The notes below the pieces were generated by a model. It was not told where the DNA came from, ran no database searches, and saw only the letters and a list, made by a program, of their open reading frames with translations. This document shows, one piece after another, positions 12,014 through 25,700 of a stretch of DNA of 64,000 nt. Source of the stretch: Oscarella lobularis (Eukaryota; Porifera; Homoscleromorpha; Homosclerophorida; Oscarellidae); assembly GCF_947507565.1 (NCBI RefSeq), contig NC_089193.1, positions 1,732,325 to 1,796,324 of the forward strand. The letters are read 5' to 3'. The translations under genes and the position numbers were made by a program. Numbering within the stretch: position 1 is the stretch's first letter; the number at the start of each line of letters is the position of its first letter.

Positions 12014-12083
12014 CGCGATGAGTACTGCAGAAGCTCGCGTGCGTTAGTTATGCACGTGACTCTACAGTTGACGTGTACCTACG
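12014..12083. promoter_or_regulatory. 70-bp bidirectional promoter region, TBC1D2/MOB3
   Basis: Only 70 bp separate the ATG codons of TBC1D2 (minus) and MOB3 (plus). The interval contains an E-box-type CACGTG. Unless there are unseen non-coding first exons, both 5' UTRs and core promoters must share or overlap this interval. Confidence 0.6.
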
Positions 12084-13159
12084 ATGGCTTTTGCAGGCTT
12101 TTTCAACCGCGAGAAGGTTTGCCGGCTGTTCTCGCGATTTCTTTACGAAATCTCCATTGCTTCTAGACATTTCGACCCAAGAAAAAATTCGAAGAAGGCT
12201 CTCTAAAGCAACAACTGCACAAGAAGGCCGAAGTGATGATGAATGCATGGGCGTGGACTTTTTCGATTTCTCCGCGTAGGCGTCACTAAACGCTGGACTC
12301 GATCTTCGTCGAGCCGTCGAATTGCCAGTCGGCGAAAGCCTCGACGACTGGATCGCCGTACACGGTGAGAAAACGCCGTAGAAATGACAAATTCCCGTTG
12401 TAGTACGGGAACTCGTACTTTCGGTATTAGTCGTCGATTTTTTCAATCGAATCAACCTCATATACGGTACGATTGCCGAAGCGTGCACGGCGAAATCGTG
12501 TCCTACAATGTCGGGCGGACCTAAGTGAGAAAAAGAACTAAAAACCTCAGTGACAGTGACTCTAGCGCGCGCGCTAACAGATACGAATACAAATGGGCCG
12601 ACGGCGAAAAATTCAAAAAGCCAGCGAGTTTACCCGCACACGAAGTAGAGAGAGCAAATTCAAAACTAAATTCAATAAATAATCAAAATAAATTATCAGT
12701 ACATAACGCATTTGATGGAGTGGGTCGAAAAACAAATCAACAACGAAGATGTTTTTCCGTCAAATCCGGGTATTTAATAAACACGTGATATTTTTAATTA
12801 ATTAATTAATTAATCATTAAGGCGTGCCCTTTCCTAAAACGTATCAGGGTATATGCAAGAAGATTTTGACGCGTCTTTTCCGCGTGTTCGTCCACGTGTA
12901 CATACATCATTTCGATAAGATTGTTAGCATAGGAGCGGTAGGTTCTATTTAGCCAATGGAATAAGGACTACAAAAAAAATTTGTTGGGGATTTAGGAGGC
13001 ACATGTGAACACTTGCTACAAGCACTTTTACTACTTCGTACGAACGTTCAAACTGGTCGATCCCAAGGAAATAGAACCACTGGTATTTAATTACACATGC
13101 CTTAATTTCTATTGATTTATTCGCTTTAGAGGGAGATGTCCGAGAAAATTTGCAAATAA
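12084..13159 (+). CDS. MOB3: MOB3-type MOB kinase activator
   Basis: Complete small scaffold of the MOB family; MOB proteins bind NDR/LATS or MST kinases in Hippo-type signalling. Eight exons splice cleanly to about 214 residues (human MOB3 proteins are about 216-217). Visible are [47 protein letters not shown], the metal-site segment [51 protein letters not shown], and [14 protein letters not shown]. The two Cys and two His expected for the structural zinc site are present. Every intron is about 50-65 bp. The gene is head-to-head with TBC1D2 across 70 bp and converges on PSMC3. MOB3 is chosen over MOB1 by the KFKKP and IHHFDKI segments. Confidence 0.93.
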
Positions 13160-13294
13160 ACCAATCAACTCTTTTTTTTGCTCGCTAAATATTTTGTAGT
13201 ACACGGGGGTGTGACAGTTTTTGTATCCAGTGAGAACTAGACTACATACAAACAACAAAGACTGATAAAACGTACCTTGCGTCACGCACTGGCT

Positions 13295-15341
<2,047 letters not shown>

Positions 15342-15388
15342 GCTTCTGTCGATTCGGCTTAGCGCACTTCGTCGTGACGTCAAGGAAT
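15342..15388. promoter_or_regulatory. 47-bp bidirectional promoter with CRE-like TGACGTCA
   Basis: The start codons of PSMC3 (minus) and the plus-strand membrane-protein gene are separated by 47 bp. A perfect palindromic TGACGTCA (CREB/ATF-type site) is at 15375-15382. The palindrome could serve both directions. Confidence 0.55.
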
Positions 15389-16066
15389 ATGATAGTGGGG
15401 AAACTCGCAAAAGCTCTGCGTCCTTTACTTCGCAGCAGCGACGAATTCATCATTTTATTCTCGTTCGAAACAGCCGCAGAAGTTCTCGGAAACGATAGCC
15501 GAATAGATAACAGCCGCACGTACGCGGAACTAATCCGTTTCGCCGCCAACTTCACTGGCAGTCGCGATGGCAACAGCGAGGAACTAGACTACTTCCTGAA
15601 AGCATTTCAATGTGCAAACTTGGCCCGCTCTCTCGCCCAAACGATGATTTCTAAATCCGCTACATTGGGTAAAAATTAGCAACAGCGAAAAAATTAGATA
15701 CAAATACCTCGTACCCCGTAGAAGTCATTGCAACGTTTTCTAGCTGTCATGGCAACAGGTGCTATAGCACAAGGCGCTTTGACTCCGTGGCAAATCGTGT
15801 CTGTGGCCATAGAGGCAGGCATCAAAACTCTATCTAATAGAACTATTCCTGACAAGCGGAATACAACGAAGACGAGACTCGTTATAAAGTTATTCGGTGC
15901 GTTGACGTCAGTTGTCGTGGGGTCAGTGACGGCGGGACGCTACGGGGCTCTCGGTGGAATTCTAATGTGGGGAACGAGGGAATTTGCCTGTCAAGCGACA
16001 GCGCTCCTAAGCGCTATCGCGCTTCCTACGAAAGCGAGACAAATCGTAGCTTATTTAACAGTTTGA
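15389..16066 (+). CDS. Uncharacterised small membrane protein
   Basis: Two exons (15389-15668 and 15744-16066) splice to about 200 residues. I do not recognise the family. The N-terminal half is helical and soluble-looking (MIVGKLAKALRPLLRSSDEF..). The C-terminal half is hydrophobic with likely membrane segments: about ATLAVMATGAIAQGALTPWQI, LFGALTSVVVGSVTAGRYG, and LGGILMWGTREFACQATALL. The Gly/Ala-rich helices recall small organelle membrane proteins, but that is only an impression. The acceptor TTTTCTAG at 15743 was chosen because it alone keeps the frame into the long downstream exon. It is head-to-head with PSMC3. Confidence 0.6.
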
Positions 16067-16151
16067 CATATGCGTGTTTTTTTTATAGACTAGCTCTACG
16101 TTTATTCTCATATCTACGTCTCTCTAAAAGCGCTGTTTCTCGGTTGTAATC

Positions 16152-18789
16152 CTAACTAAATGACATTGCCCTGTAGGGCCCTTGCGTTCTCAAGTACTAA
16201 CCCCAGAAACGTATAGAAAAAGAAAACGCGCGCGTTTAGGGGCCCCCTTACCATAATTATCGCCGATGGTCCCCCGTCGACGACTTGAGGCGGAAGACGT
16301 CCCAAGGGGCAGCCTTCGATGCTCATCAGAGCCAGTTTTCGACATAGGGCTAATTCGAAGGGAAGCATCTGCAAATTGGGGTTATCATTTAGATATAATT
16401 CTTCGAGGGACTCCAATGTTCCTGTGAAAAATAAACGAATTATTTTCACAATTAAAATTTGGGTATTATTATTATTATTAACCCATTTCTTCCGGAAGTT
16501 GAGTGAGATTATTTTCTCCCGCGCTGAAGTGTTTCAAGTTGACCAAATGACTAAAGAAAGAGAGAATGCCACAATGTTCGCTAATTAAAAAATGATTAAT
16601 TTATACCCAATTCCTCTTGGCAATACTGTTAATCGATTGGATTGCACTGAGAGTTTCGTCAGCGAAGTGAGATACCCTGAATCTCCCGTATAAATTAATT
16701 TAGATTTAAATTTCTAAATCATTGCCTATTTCTGCTGGAAGAGATTCGAGACGATTTCCTTCTAAATCTAAGTGAATCAAATTGCAGAGGCCCCCAATGC
16801 TCTTTGGCAACAATTTGATGACGTTGTTGCTCAATATGAGGACCTCAAGTTTCGTCAAATGTTTTATATCATCTAATAATGGAGAGAAAATCAAGAGGAG
16901 AGGGCCCCCTTTTCTTTTTCGACGCTAACCAGGCAATTTAGAGATCTGATTCGACGCCAAATTTAGTTCCGTAATTTGAACCCAACTACCAAAATCTAAC
17001 AACGCGTATTTTCCAATTAAAATCACCTATTTAGAAGATGCACCTACCTAAGGGAAGACTTGATATGAGATTGTCTTTCAAGTGAACTTTAGTCTAATGA
17101 AAAAATTAGTCAAAAAAAGCCCTGAATTTCTCAACGAAGCTCTAACCAATTTTTTTGCTTCAGAGAACACACCAAAGGGGACTATAGTAACCTTATTATG
17201 CTCAATACTAAAAGACTACCAGAAAAAAAGATGAATATTAGTAATTATTCTATATGTAGTGTGAACTGACAGTGAGTGGGCCAAATTGTGCCGGAGGACC
17301 AGACGGGAATTCTTCAAACTGATTCCTAGCTAATTGCAAACTACTACAATTCTTAAATCTCTTCAAAAGCCCCTCCTAGAGAAAGAGAGAAAGAGAGAAA
17401 GGGACTCAGAGAGGGGGGACCCCATATGATTTTTCTTTTCTTTTTACAGGGAGAGTCTTCAATTTGTTTTGTTCTATGTTGAATTCTTCCAAATCGGAAC
17501 ACTTTTCCAATTCGGCGGGGATTTCCCTGATGCGATTGTATCGAATTCCCAATCGTTTCAAACACGTTAAACAGCCAATCGTTTCCGGCAAGTCGACCAA
17601 TTCGTTATGCTGGACGTCGAGCGTCACCAGCTGATTACAATTCCCAATAGCTATTAATTAAAATAATTAATCTACGGAGGGATCAAAGATTTTTTCAAGT
17701 TGCATTACAGTGTGGCAAGTGTTCGAGATGATTATGCGCTACATCGAGAACGGAGAGACACCTGAGATATCCAATTTCTTCAGGTAACTCCTTGAACTTA
17801 TTCTCGCGCATACTCAGCGTGGTCAATTGCTAATAGATTAATCAAGGAAAAAATTATTTTGTTTTCTCGGAGATGCCTCCGTTCGTTTTGCACCGTCAAA
17901 TTTTTAATTTCCGGGGTCAGCGACGTCACGCGATTAAAACGAAGGAAGAGAGTTTGTAGCGAACGAAGCTGATACACTACAAAAGGAACCTAGGCAAAGA
18001 GGAGTGACCCTATCATCCCTAATATATATTTTTAATTAAACGGACTTCCTTGAGCCTGTTATGTCTCAGATCGAGAACCTTGAGACATAGTAGAGACTCG
18101 GCTTCGTCTAATAAAATTAATTAATAGCGATTAATTAATTAAGAGAGCACTTGTTCGCGTTTATTTGCCTGGAAGAGACGAGAGCATGTTCTCGCTCAAA
18201 GCCAATATTTTCAAATTAAGAAGCGAGCTGATTTCGGGCGGCAACGTCGTCAGTCGATTCCCGTATAAATACATCTCCTCCAAGTGAGATAACTGAAAGA
18301 AAGAAAAAATTAAAAGACCACGCCCCCGCATCCATCTGACTCACTTCCTTGATGTATCGAGGCAATTCGGTTACCTATCATCAGAACCCGGAAGTAGCGG
18401 TTCCCCCGGGACCGGAAGCGAAGGCGCATTGCGCATATATGGAACCAAACCTCGCATCGACTCAAATCGAGTCTCATGTCGTGTTCCTCCTTGCATTTCG
18501 CCATCACTTTCTTCACGTCCTTCTACGAAACGAATGCGCGCGCGCGAGAAAAAAGAGAAAGAATTTCAAGATGGCGTCGCGGCGCCGCCGACGCGACGAT
18601 TTCTCATCGATAACTCACCGCGACGCTCTTCTGTTCGGTCGTCGCGCCTCTCTGCTTCGGCGTGAGCGTCTTGACTTTCTGTCCGTCGCCCATATTCACC
18701 GTGACGCGCTTCGATCGAGCCGAAAACGCCGACGCACCGAGTCGCGGACTTTCGCTCTGATCGTGCTTGTTCTTCGTTTTCGCCGACAT
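16152..18789 (-). CDS. SHOC2: SHOC2 leucine-rich repeat scaffold
   Basis: Scaffold that binds MRAS-GTP and PP1 to dephosphorylate RAF in Ras-ERK signalling. The start at 18789 gives a basic, Lys-rich disordered leader ([14 protein letters not shown]..), then [21 protein letters not shown], where human SHOC2 also enters its LRR array. About 20 LRRs follow in many short exons. These include [57 protein letters not shown], and [19 protein letters not shown]. The C-terminus [33 protein letters not shown] is nearly diagnostic for SHOC2. The stop is at 16152. Introns are about 50-60 bp. The RVxF-like PP1 site of the leader was not confirmed. Confidence 0.93.
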
Positions 18790-18943
18790 GCCGTTTTTCG
18801 GCGTCTATTGCGGTACAATACGTCGTACTACGGAGGAAAAGAATCTCGATTGTACGGGAACTCAAATCTCTTGCCCCTAATGAATAAATAAATACTGTAG
18901 CATAGTCGATATATAACTGATGTCCGGAAAATAGAATTATTTT

Positions 18944-21900
18944 CTAGCAGCTGCAGCCTTTTTTTTTCGCGACGACTGGTTTGTTTAGTATCAGCCCCCC
19001 ATCGTTGACACTTTTGGCCAAGTCATCATCTTGATGAGATATGAGAAGTCTATAGAAAATAAATAACGAATTAAATAATAAAATGCATACGAATCGTTTC
19101 TACGTTGTTAATTGGTAGAGACTCTCTTCCATGTTGTGTCCACTGAAAGCGCTCACTTCCGAAAACGTGGCACCGTATTCCTTATAGAGAAAAAGGAATT
19201 TTCAAAGCAAATCCCACGCGTTTTAGTGACTTCTACCTCAGCCAAAGCAGCGCCTCTTTTCGTCGAGACAAAATCTCTGCCCAACCCACTCGATTCACCA
19301 TCGCGAAGATCCGTCTTATTACCCAATATCATTAACGATATACTAGCATCAGACTTGTTTGAATCCTATTGTGCGTGAAAGCACAAAAATTGACGCAAAA
19401 AATAAAGACTTCACTTACCTCAATGTAAGCCACCCATTGTCGAATAGCCGTAAGGGACTCCCAATTCGTGACGTCGTACATACAAATAACACCATCCGCT
19501 TTACGAAAATACTGCCTACTTATGCTGTGATATCTAAAAAAAAAAACAGGGATACATACTCTAATAGAGTGAGTGCATCCGTTACCTTTCTTGACCAGCC
19601 GTGTCCCAGAATTGTATAGAGACAATTCCGGTGTCAAGTGCTACGGTTTTCGTGCGAAAATCCAACCCTTAGACATAGCCCCAAAACGTGAAAAAGTTTC
19701 CCCAATCGAACTACGTATCAACAACTCACCCACAGTTGACGCAACTGACACGCTGAACACTCCAGAACAAATGCGATCGATCCAACTCGTCTTACCGACG
19801 CCCGAACTGCCCGCCAGAACAACTTTGAAAACGCGATCAGGCAAAACGGCGATGCCACACTCTTCCTCCTCCTCCTCAACTTCGTTCTCCTCCCTCGGAG
19901 AAGCCCCATCTGTTCTCTCCTCGTCGCTATCGGCAACGCTCTCCTCCAACTTCGTCACGACTTGCTGCAACGTCTCCTCAGTGCTAATCTTTCGATTTTC
20001 TTCCCCTTTCTTATAATCTCGCGCCAGCGAACTCATTCGCTGCACTTTCGCCCTATCGCTCGGTCGAACGTCCTCCAACGTCTTCGCGCCGACGACGACG
20101 GGAATCGGCTTTCGTACGCGTCGCTGTCGCAACGACATCGATCGAAAGCCGCCGCGTTCGAACGGTCGAACGTAGAAATTCTCCGAAAAAATTTGCGACG
20201 ACGACGAAGAGGGACGCGGCGGAAAAAAGTCGACGTCCGGTTGAGGCGACTTCGACTTCTCCGAGCAACTGTCGCGCGATAGAGCGCGAATTTCTTCCTC
20301 GTCGCTTTCTCGTAACGATTCCCGCGTTTGAAGACGGGGTACGACTTTTCCGACGTTTTTATGGCGAATTGTTGGACTTTGCGCGGCGTAGACGTCCGCT
20401 GCTATGAGTTCTTCCGCTGAAACTTCGCCGTGGATGACGATACTTTGAGAGGGAGGGGGGGAGACGTTTCTGAACGATTTGGGTTATAGATTCTTTTTTT
20501 TTACCCTTCTCCTGATCGGACGGGTCCCCGCGCTTCGACGTAGAGACTCATTAGGGATGGCTTGCTGCGAAGTCGACGAATTCTCTGCTCTTCGACTTCG
20601 GAGATCTGGTAAACGTCTACTAGGACTCTAATTGGGTTGTCCAATGTCGGACCCACCTGTGCGCCGATCGTATCTTCGTCGCTTTTGTCGAGGAGTTGAC
20701 GCATTAGCTCGGAATTCAAAGCGCTAGTAGGAAAATTCAAAAAAATCGATTATACAGTGTATACGATACCTGTATTTGTCTTTTTCGTGTTTCAAGTCGC
20801 CTTTTAGTTTTGCTATGTCGGCGATCATGTCAACGCTGAGAAAATTAAAATATGAGTCGTGATTTTTTGATTGCACGTGTGTTGTTTACCTTGAGACTTT
20901 TTTGAAATTTTCTAATGATTTTTTGTCAACTTCGTCTCGTTCTTCGAGCGTTTTTCCGTTGCTCTTCTCCCTCTCTTCCAACTGGTTTTGTAGCCAAACG
21001 TTATTCTATAAAAATAAAACGTTTTTCGTATTATGCATAAGATTTATTTCTATGCATACCTTTTTATAGTCTTCCAATTGTTGTCTAGTTGCGTTCAACT
21101 CGAAATCCTTGTCACCCAATTGCCGAATTTGAGATTCCATTTGAGCCAATTTCTCCAAATAGTCGTCCACCTCCTTCTCCTTGTCTCGCACTTGTTTCAA
21201 TAATTTCTCGCGAATTTTCATCTCGCAACGAGCACTCTATTTAATTAATAGAGAACGAATATTTTTTTCACGTAGACTTGAAGATTTTATTTTACTTCGG
21301 CTCTCGCTTCTTCTTCGGCGGCTTCGAGCTGCCACGTGGCCTCGTGATCCAAAGCCCGCACGTCATTTTCATACTGAGCAGATTGCCTAATAAAATTTAC
21401 GTAGTCTTCTCTCTCTGTTGAAAAACAAAAAGATTTTTTTTCACCTTTTCATTACGTCTCTTAGGGCGTTGTTCTCCTCTTTCTGTTTCTTCATCTCCTG
21501 ACTTACGACGATCATCATGTCGCGAAATGGACCCAATACTTCCGGATTCGAATGTTTCATCTCCTCCCAAATCTGCTGCAAGCGAGTCCCACTAAAAAAA
21601 AGAAACCCAATAGATATGCTTACGTCACATCCTCTAGGCTCTTTTTTAGGTAATATCTTCTAATCACATCTGTCTCTCTTCCCATCTACGTTACCTATTT
21701 CCACTGAAAGTATTTCCCGTACTGGCAACGGCGTCTTCCCACGCCAACTGACTTTCATAGACACCGAAATTAGCGGCTCCACTTCCTCCCCTATCATCCA
21801 AACTCGACACGCCACTCGTCTCAGATTCCTGATCTCCTCCTCCCCAACTCGACATCTCCCGCTCGAAATCGGCGCATGTGAGCAATCCATCGCCGTCCGA

Positions 21901-22362
21901 ATCCAACTCGGCGAACAACGAATCGATGACGTCGCCACTCCAATCGAGCCCCGCCAAACGACATCCCATTTCCACGTCCGAACGATTCACGATTCCCTTC
22001 GCGTTCACGTCGCATAGGTCGAAGAGTTCGCGTGCCGTCCGATCGCCGGCGACTTCGGCGACGGAGCTCTTTCGACGACGCCGTCGCAATTCGACGACGG
22101 ATGACGTCGGACCCGAAGGGGGGCTCCGACGTCGTTCCGCGTCGCGTTTCGACGCGGCGATGCGCGAATAGCCGTCGACGAATTCGTCGAAGGAGATTTT
22201 GCCGTCGCCGTTCTTGTCGAGCGCGTTGAACAGCTGTTCGATCTCCGTTCCGTCGTCGCGCGAGTCCAAGGCGAAAGCGAGGTCGTTTTTGTCGAAATAG
22301 CCGCGTCCGTCCGGATCGAGTCGTTCGAACATCGTCGACAGGTCGACTTCGTCGGACGCCAT
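18944..22362 (-). CDS. EF-hand/coiled-coil large Rab GTPase (RASEF/CRACR2A type)
   Basis: Multidomain Rab. The N-terminal exon (22362-21690) carries four EF-hand-like loops: DPDGRGYFDKND, DKNGDGKISFDE, DVNAKGIVNRSD (degenerate), and DSDGDGLLTCAD. A coiled coil follows at about 21600-20500. A basic/acidic linker with EEEEEE precedes the Rab domain at about 19830-19000. Rab motifs are GSSGVGKT (P-loop), WDTAGQER, and NKTD. KADGVICMYDVTNWESL is typical of RASEF/Rab45. The C-terminus KKKGCSC gives a Cys-X-Cys geranylgeranylation site. Human RASEF and CRACR2A-a/RAB44 share the EF-hand, coiled-coil, Rab order and act in vesicle and organelle trafficking. Which orthologue it is cannot be set by eye. 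It lies between two TBC RabGAP genes with other genes interspersed. Confidence 0.87.
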
Positions 22363-22719
22363 CGAGAAAGGACGAAAAAACGAACGCTATCTTCCGGAAA
22401 GTAAACACAATATGTATACGGGTACGGGGGATGACAGTTGTAACGTCCCAGGGCGTGGTTCATAGATACAGCTGTCTGAATATTCGATTTCCTATCTTGT
22501 CTGGGTTCTTCGAGTGTGCAAATAACATTAGAAGGGTCCATTTTCGCGGTTAAGTAACTACAGTACGAGATATATCAGAAATTCGGTACTTTAGGACCCC
22601 TTTACATAAACAAGGCCCCCAAACTTTCAAACTGTATTGAACTATATTGTACACCCCGAGAAAAAAGAGAAAAAATCAAAGAGACGTGTCACCTGTCCTA
22701 GTCTCCCTACCGTAGAAAC
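22363..22719. other. Intergenic gap upstream of the large Rab gene
   Basis: About 360 bp between the start codon of the large Rab gene and the end of the TBC1D9-type gene on the same strand. It should hold the Rab promoter and the upstream gene's 3' UTR. I see no open frame or RNA gene here. Confidence 0.5.
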
Positions 22720-25700
22720 TTACTTTTCGCTTGTCAGAGGCGAATCAAGTCGATCATATTCCGGCAAATCCCAATCCTTGACGAAATACTCGCTCAGCGG
22801 TGGCTCGGTTCGTATAGCGTCGCCAAACTCTTTGAACGTGATCGACCAGGCAGACAGTGGCTCGGCGACCTTACCGACCTTTTTCTCGGCGTCAGCGCCC
22901 ATCAGGGGCGGCTCCTCATACTTTTGACCCCATTGGAGAATGAGATTGCCGCAGCGCGCGACGGATTGATAGAGCTGCTGATTGGACTCCTTCTCGTCGT
23001 CAATAAAACTATACAAGGTCTTCCAGAGCAAAATGAATTGCTCCTGGGGAAGGAGAGTAAGGCTGGGGCTCCCTCAAATAAATTCTTATCTATGTATACC
23101 TGATTCATTGGTGGAAGGGATTCGAGGAGACTTCCTAGAGTCGATTGCGAGCCTGTCATGCTTCCTGAACTCGTCGAATGTAGGCTAGCCCTCTCGGCTT
23201 GTTTCTTTTCTGTCGTCGCTTCGATTTCGCAGTGGAACAGTGAATGCGAGTGCTGCTCGTCGTCGACGTGACTGGAATCGACGCTTCCGGGCGTCACCAG
23301 AGCCGGCGCGACGTGCATTCGATAGAGAAACAGGAGTCGACGTCGGAGATCGGCGCGTAGAATCGACTCGAGGAAATGAACGAACGACTCAAAGGATATA
23401 AGGCCCTCGTCATTCCTCACAATAACCTGTATAGACGTTGGTTGAAGTAAGGGAATCAAGGCTGGGTTTTTCTTACTCGAAATGCTCTACTGGCTAAATC
23501 GACGGCCAAATCGGATTTTCCCCACGGCGTAAGTCGGACGAATAGCTTGATGAAGTACTTCAAGTTGATTGTAGTCGCTTGGCCTTTATTTAACAACGCG
23601 GTGGCGCTTGGACGCGGCGACGTGGACGTTTTGCTGTTCTTCCACAATTGAGATTGTCTATGAGCTTCCTACGTGAAAAAAATGTACTAAATATTCATTT
23701 CGAAGCGGGTTATCGCACTTGGAAATAGTGATAAAGCGTCGTTATCTCTTCTTTGGAGAACTGGCAGTCGTCCATGAGATTTCGAACGACCGTTCGTTGC
23801 GTCGATTCTTCGAGAGTCTAAAAACCCCCCAAAAATTATAAAAAATCTTCAACTATATATAGTCCCAAACCCGAACGACAGTAAGACGTCGAATATTCCG
23901 ATAATTATCAACACTCTCAAGAGATATGAACCCGTACTGTCGATCAGACAGCTGAACAAGATCGGCAATATCAATCGAAGCAACAGCAGTCTAAAAAACA
24001 TTTTAAAAAAATCCCCTTATTTCGTATAAATTTCTTACGCTGTGCGGATCCTGATAGTGAGCGACGGCGAGTGCCGCCGGTGTCGACACGAGCGCCGATT
24101 TGCTGGCGTCGCGATTGCTCACGCGACCGAGATATTGACCGAGAATCGCCATCGCTTCGCCGTCGTCTTCGACTTTGAGAAGATCGACTTTGTTGGCGTC
24201 GAGAACGGTGAGAGCGATCTGAAAGAGAGCCTAAAGGAAATGCTAAGAAACGGGGGATTCGATGATGACGATGAGGTGAATCACTTTAGCGCCGTCGAGA
24301 AAGAAAAAATCGATTATATGAACGGCACTGGTGTAGGGCATCACGCTAGATACGATATACATCGTTTATGAGAAGAATCGTTTATTTTTCTACCTTAGGA
24401 AAAGGGTCAGAAACCAGGAGAGCGTTATCATGGACAAAACGCCCAATTCTCTCAAGTGCTCAAATAATTCCGGAAGGTGTTCACCCGTCAAATCTTCAAA
24501 GACTCCTACGTTAGAAAATTTTTACTGTCTAACATTTCTGCGTCTCGTTTCTAAGCCGACCTTGATCGATGAGAGCCCCGACAACTCTCGTGTTATAGTA
24601 ATCAGGTAGCAAGCGCTCACATATTGCAACTAGAAGCCAAAACGCTTCTTCCTCGGTGCAATAAACGAGCAAAACGCTGCAGACAATATTCATAGCCTGG
24701 CAGTAGCCTAACACAAAGAAATCCCCCATGGAGAGAACCCCCACCCCTCTCCTACCCCACCTATAGTCGGATTCCGAGCAGCGTACGCGGTCAGCACGCG
24801 ACGCAGCGCGCCAATGCCGACCTCAGACTGAAAAGCGGGATGCTCAGGAAGAGATCTGATAAACGACAAACATAAAGGGCCCCCCTAATCTATATTATCC
24901 AATAGAATTTTACCGATGTAAATCGCGTTCAATTTCGTCTCCAACAGCGGCGAGTTTGCCTTTGCTGTCAGCCACGAGTTTGGAGTAATAGTTTGGATTC
25001 GTCGCGAGCTGGGGGGGAGAGAACGTCGATTGAAAAGAAATATTCTTTTTAATAGGGTTTCGTCCTACTTCGTTTATGGCACCTGACGTTAGCATCCATA
25101 TCTCTTGTCGTACGGAACTGGGGATTCCCTTTAGGATTAGATCTCGAAAAGCGCTCGTGCGATACATGCAAATTCCTCTAAAATCGAATCCCTTTAAGTC
25201 TCGGTCGCCTCGCGCCTTTTTTAAAAAATTAAACAAACCTTCCGTATTCTGAAAAATGGATATCCCAGAGGTTTTCCTTGACCGCTTCACGGTGACTGAT
25301 CTCCTTGTCTTCTTCTTTGAATAGACGTCCCAGCGGTTGGTGGACGTCTTCGGACTTCGTTTCATCGTCGAAAAAAGGCCTAGACACGTTCGTTTTTAAT
25401 TGAATAATTAATTATTTTCTCTACTTTGTCGAAGCAATGGGAGGAGTGCGAGAAAGAAAGTCGGAGATTCGACTGCAAAGCAAATCTTGATCTTTCAAAG
25501 AGGCAAACAAAAACGCAGCCTAGACAAAAAATAAATAAATTTTTTTCAATTAAAAATTTTCCGACCTTCGATTTCGTCGTAATGTGAAGAGCATTCGGTA
25601 GTACTTCGGACGTATTGACTTTTTCCACGACGGCGATTTCTCGCATTGGAATTATGACGTCACACATTCGTTTAATCTTAGAATAAGAAATAGGTCCCCC

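Noticed and set aside
18349-18891. 180-codon Arg-rich plus-strand ORF
   Set aside because: Antisense to the SHOC2 5' exons; no recognisable protein.
21821-22541. Long Arg/Ser-rich minus-strand ORFs (178 and 195 codons)
   Set aside because: Alternative frames of the EF-hand exon of the large Rab gene. Low-complexity composition comes from the GC-rich coding sequence.
24042-24371. Plus-strand 109-codon ORF
   Set aside because: Antisense shadow of TBC1D9 TBC-domain exons, which carry the conserved sequence on the minus strand.
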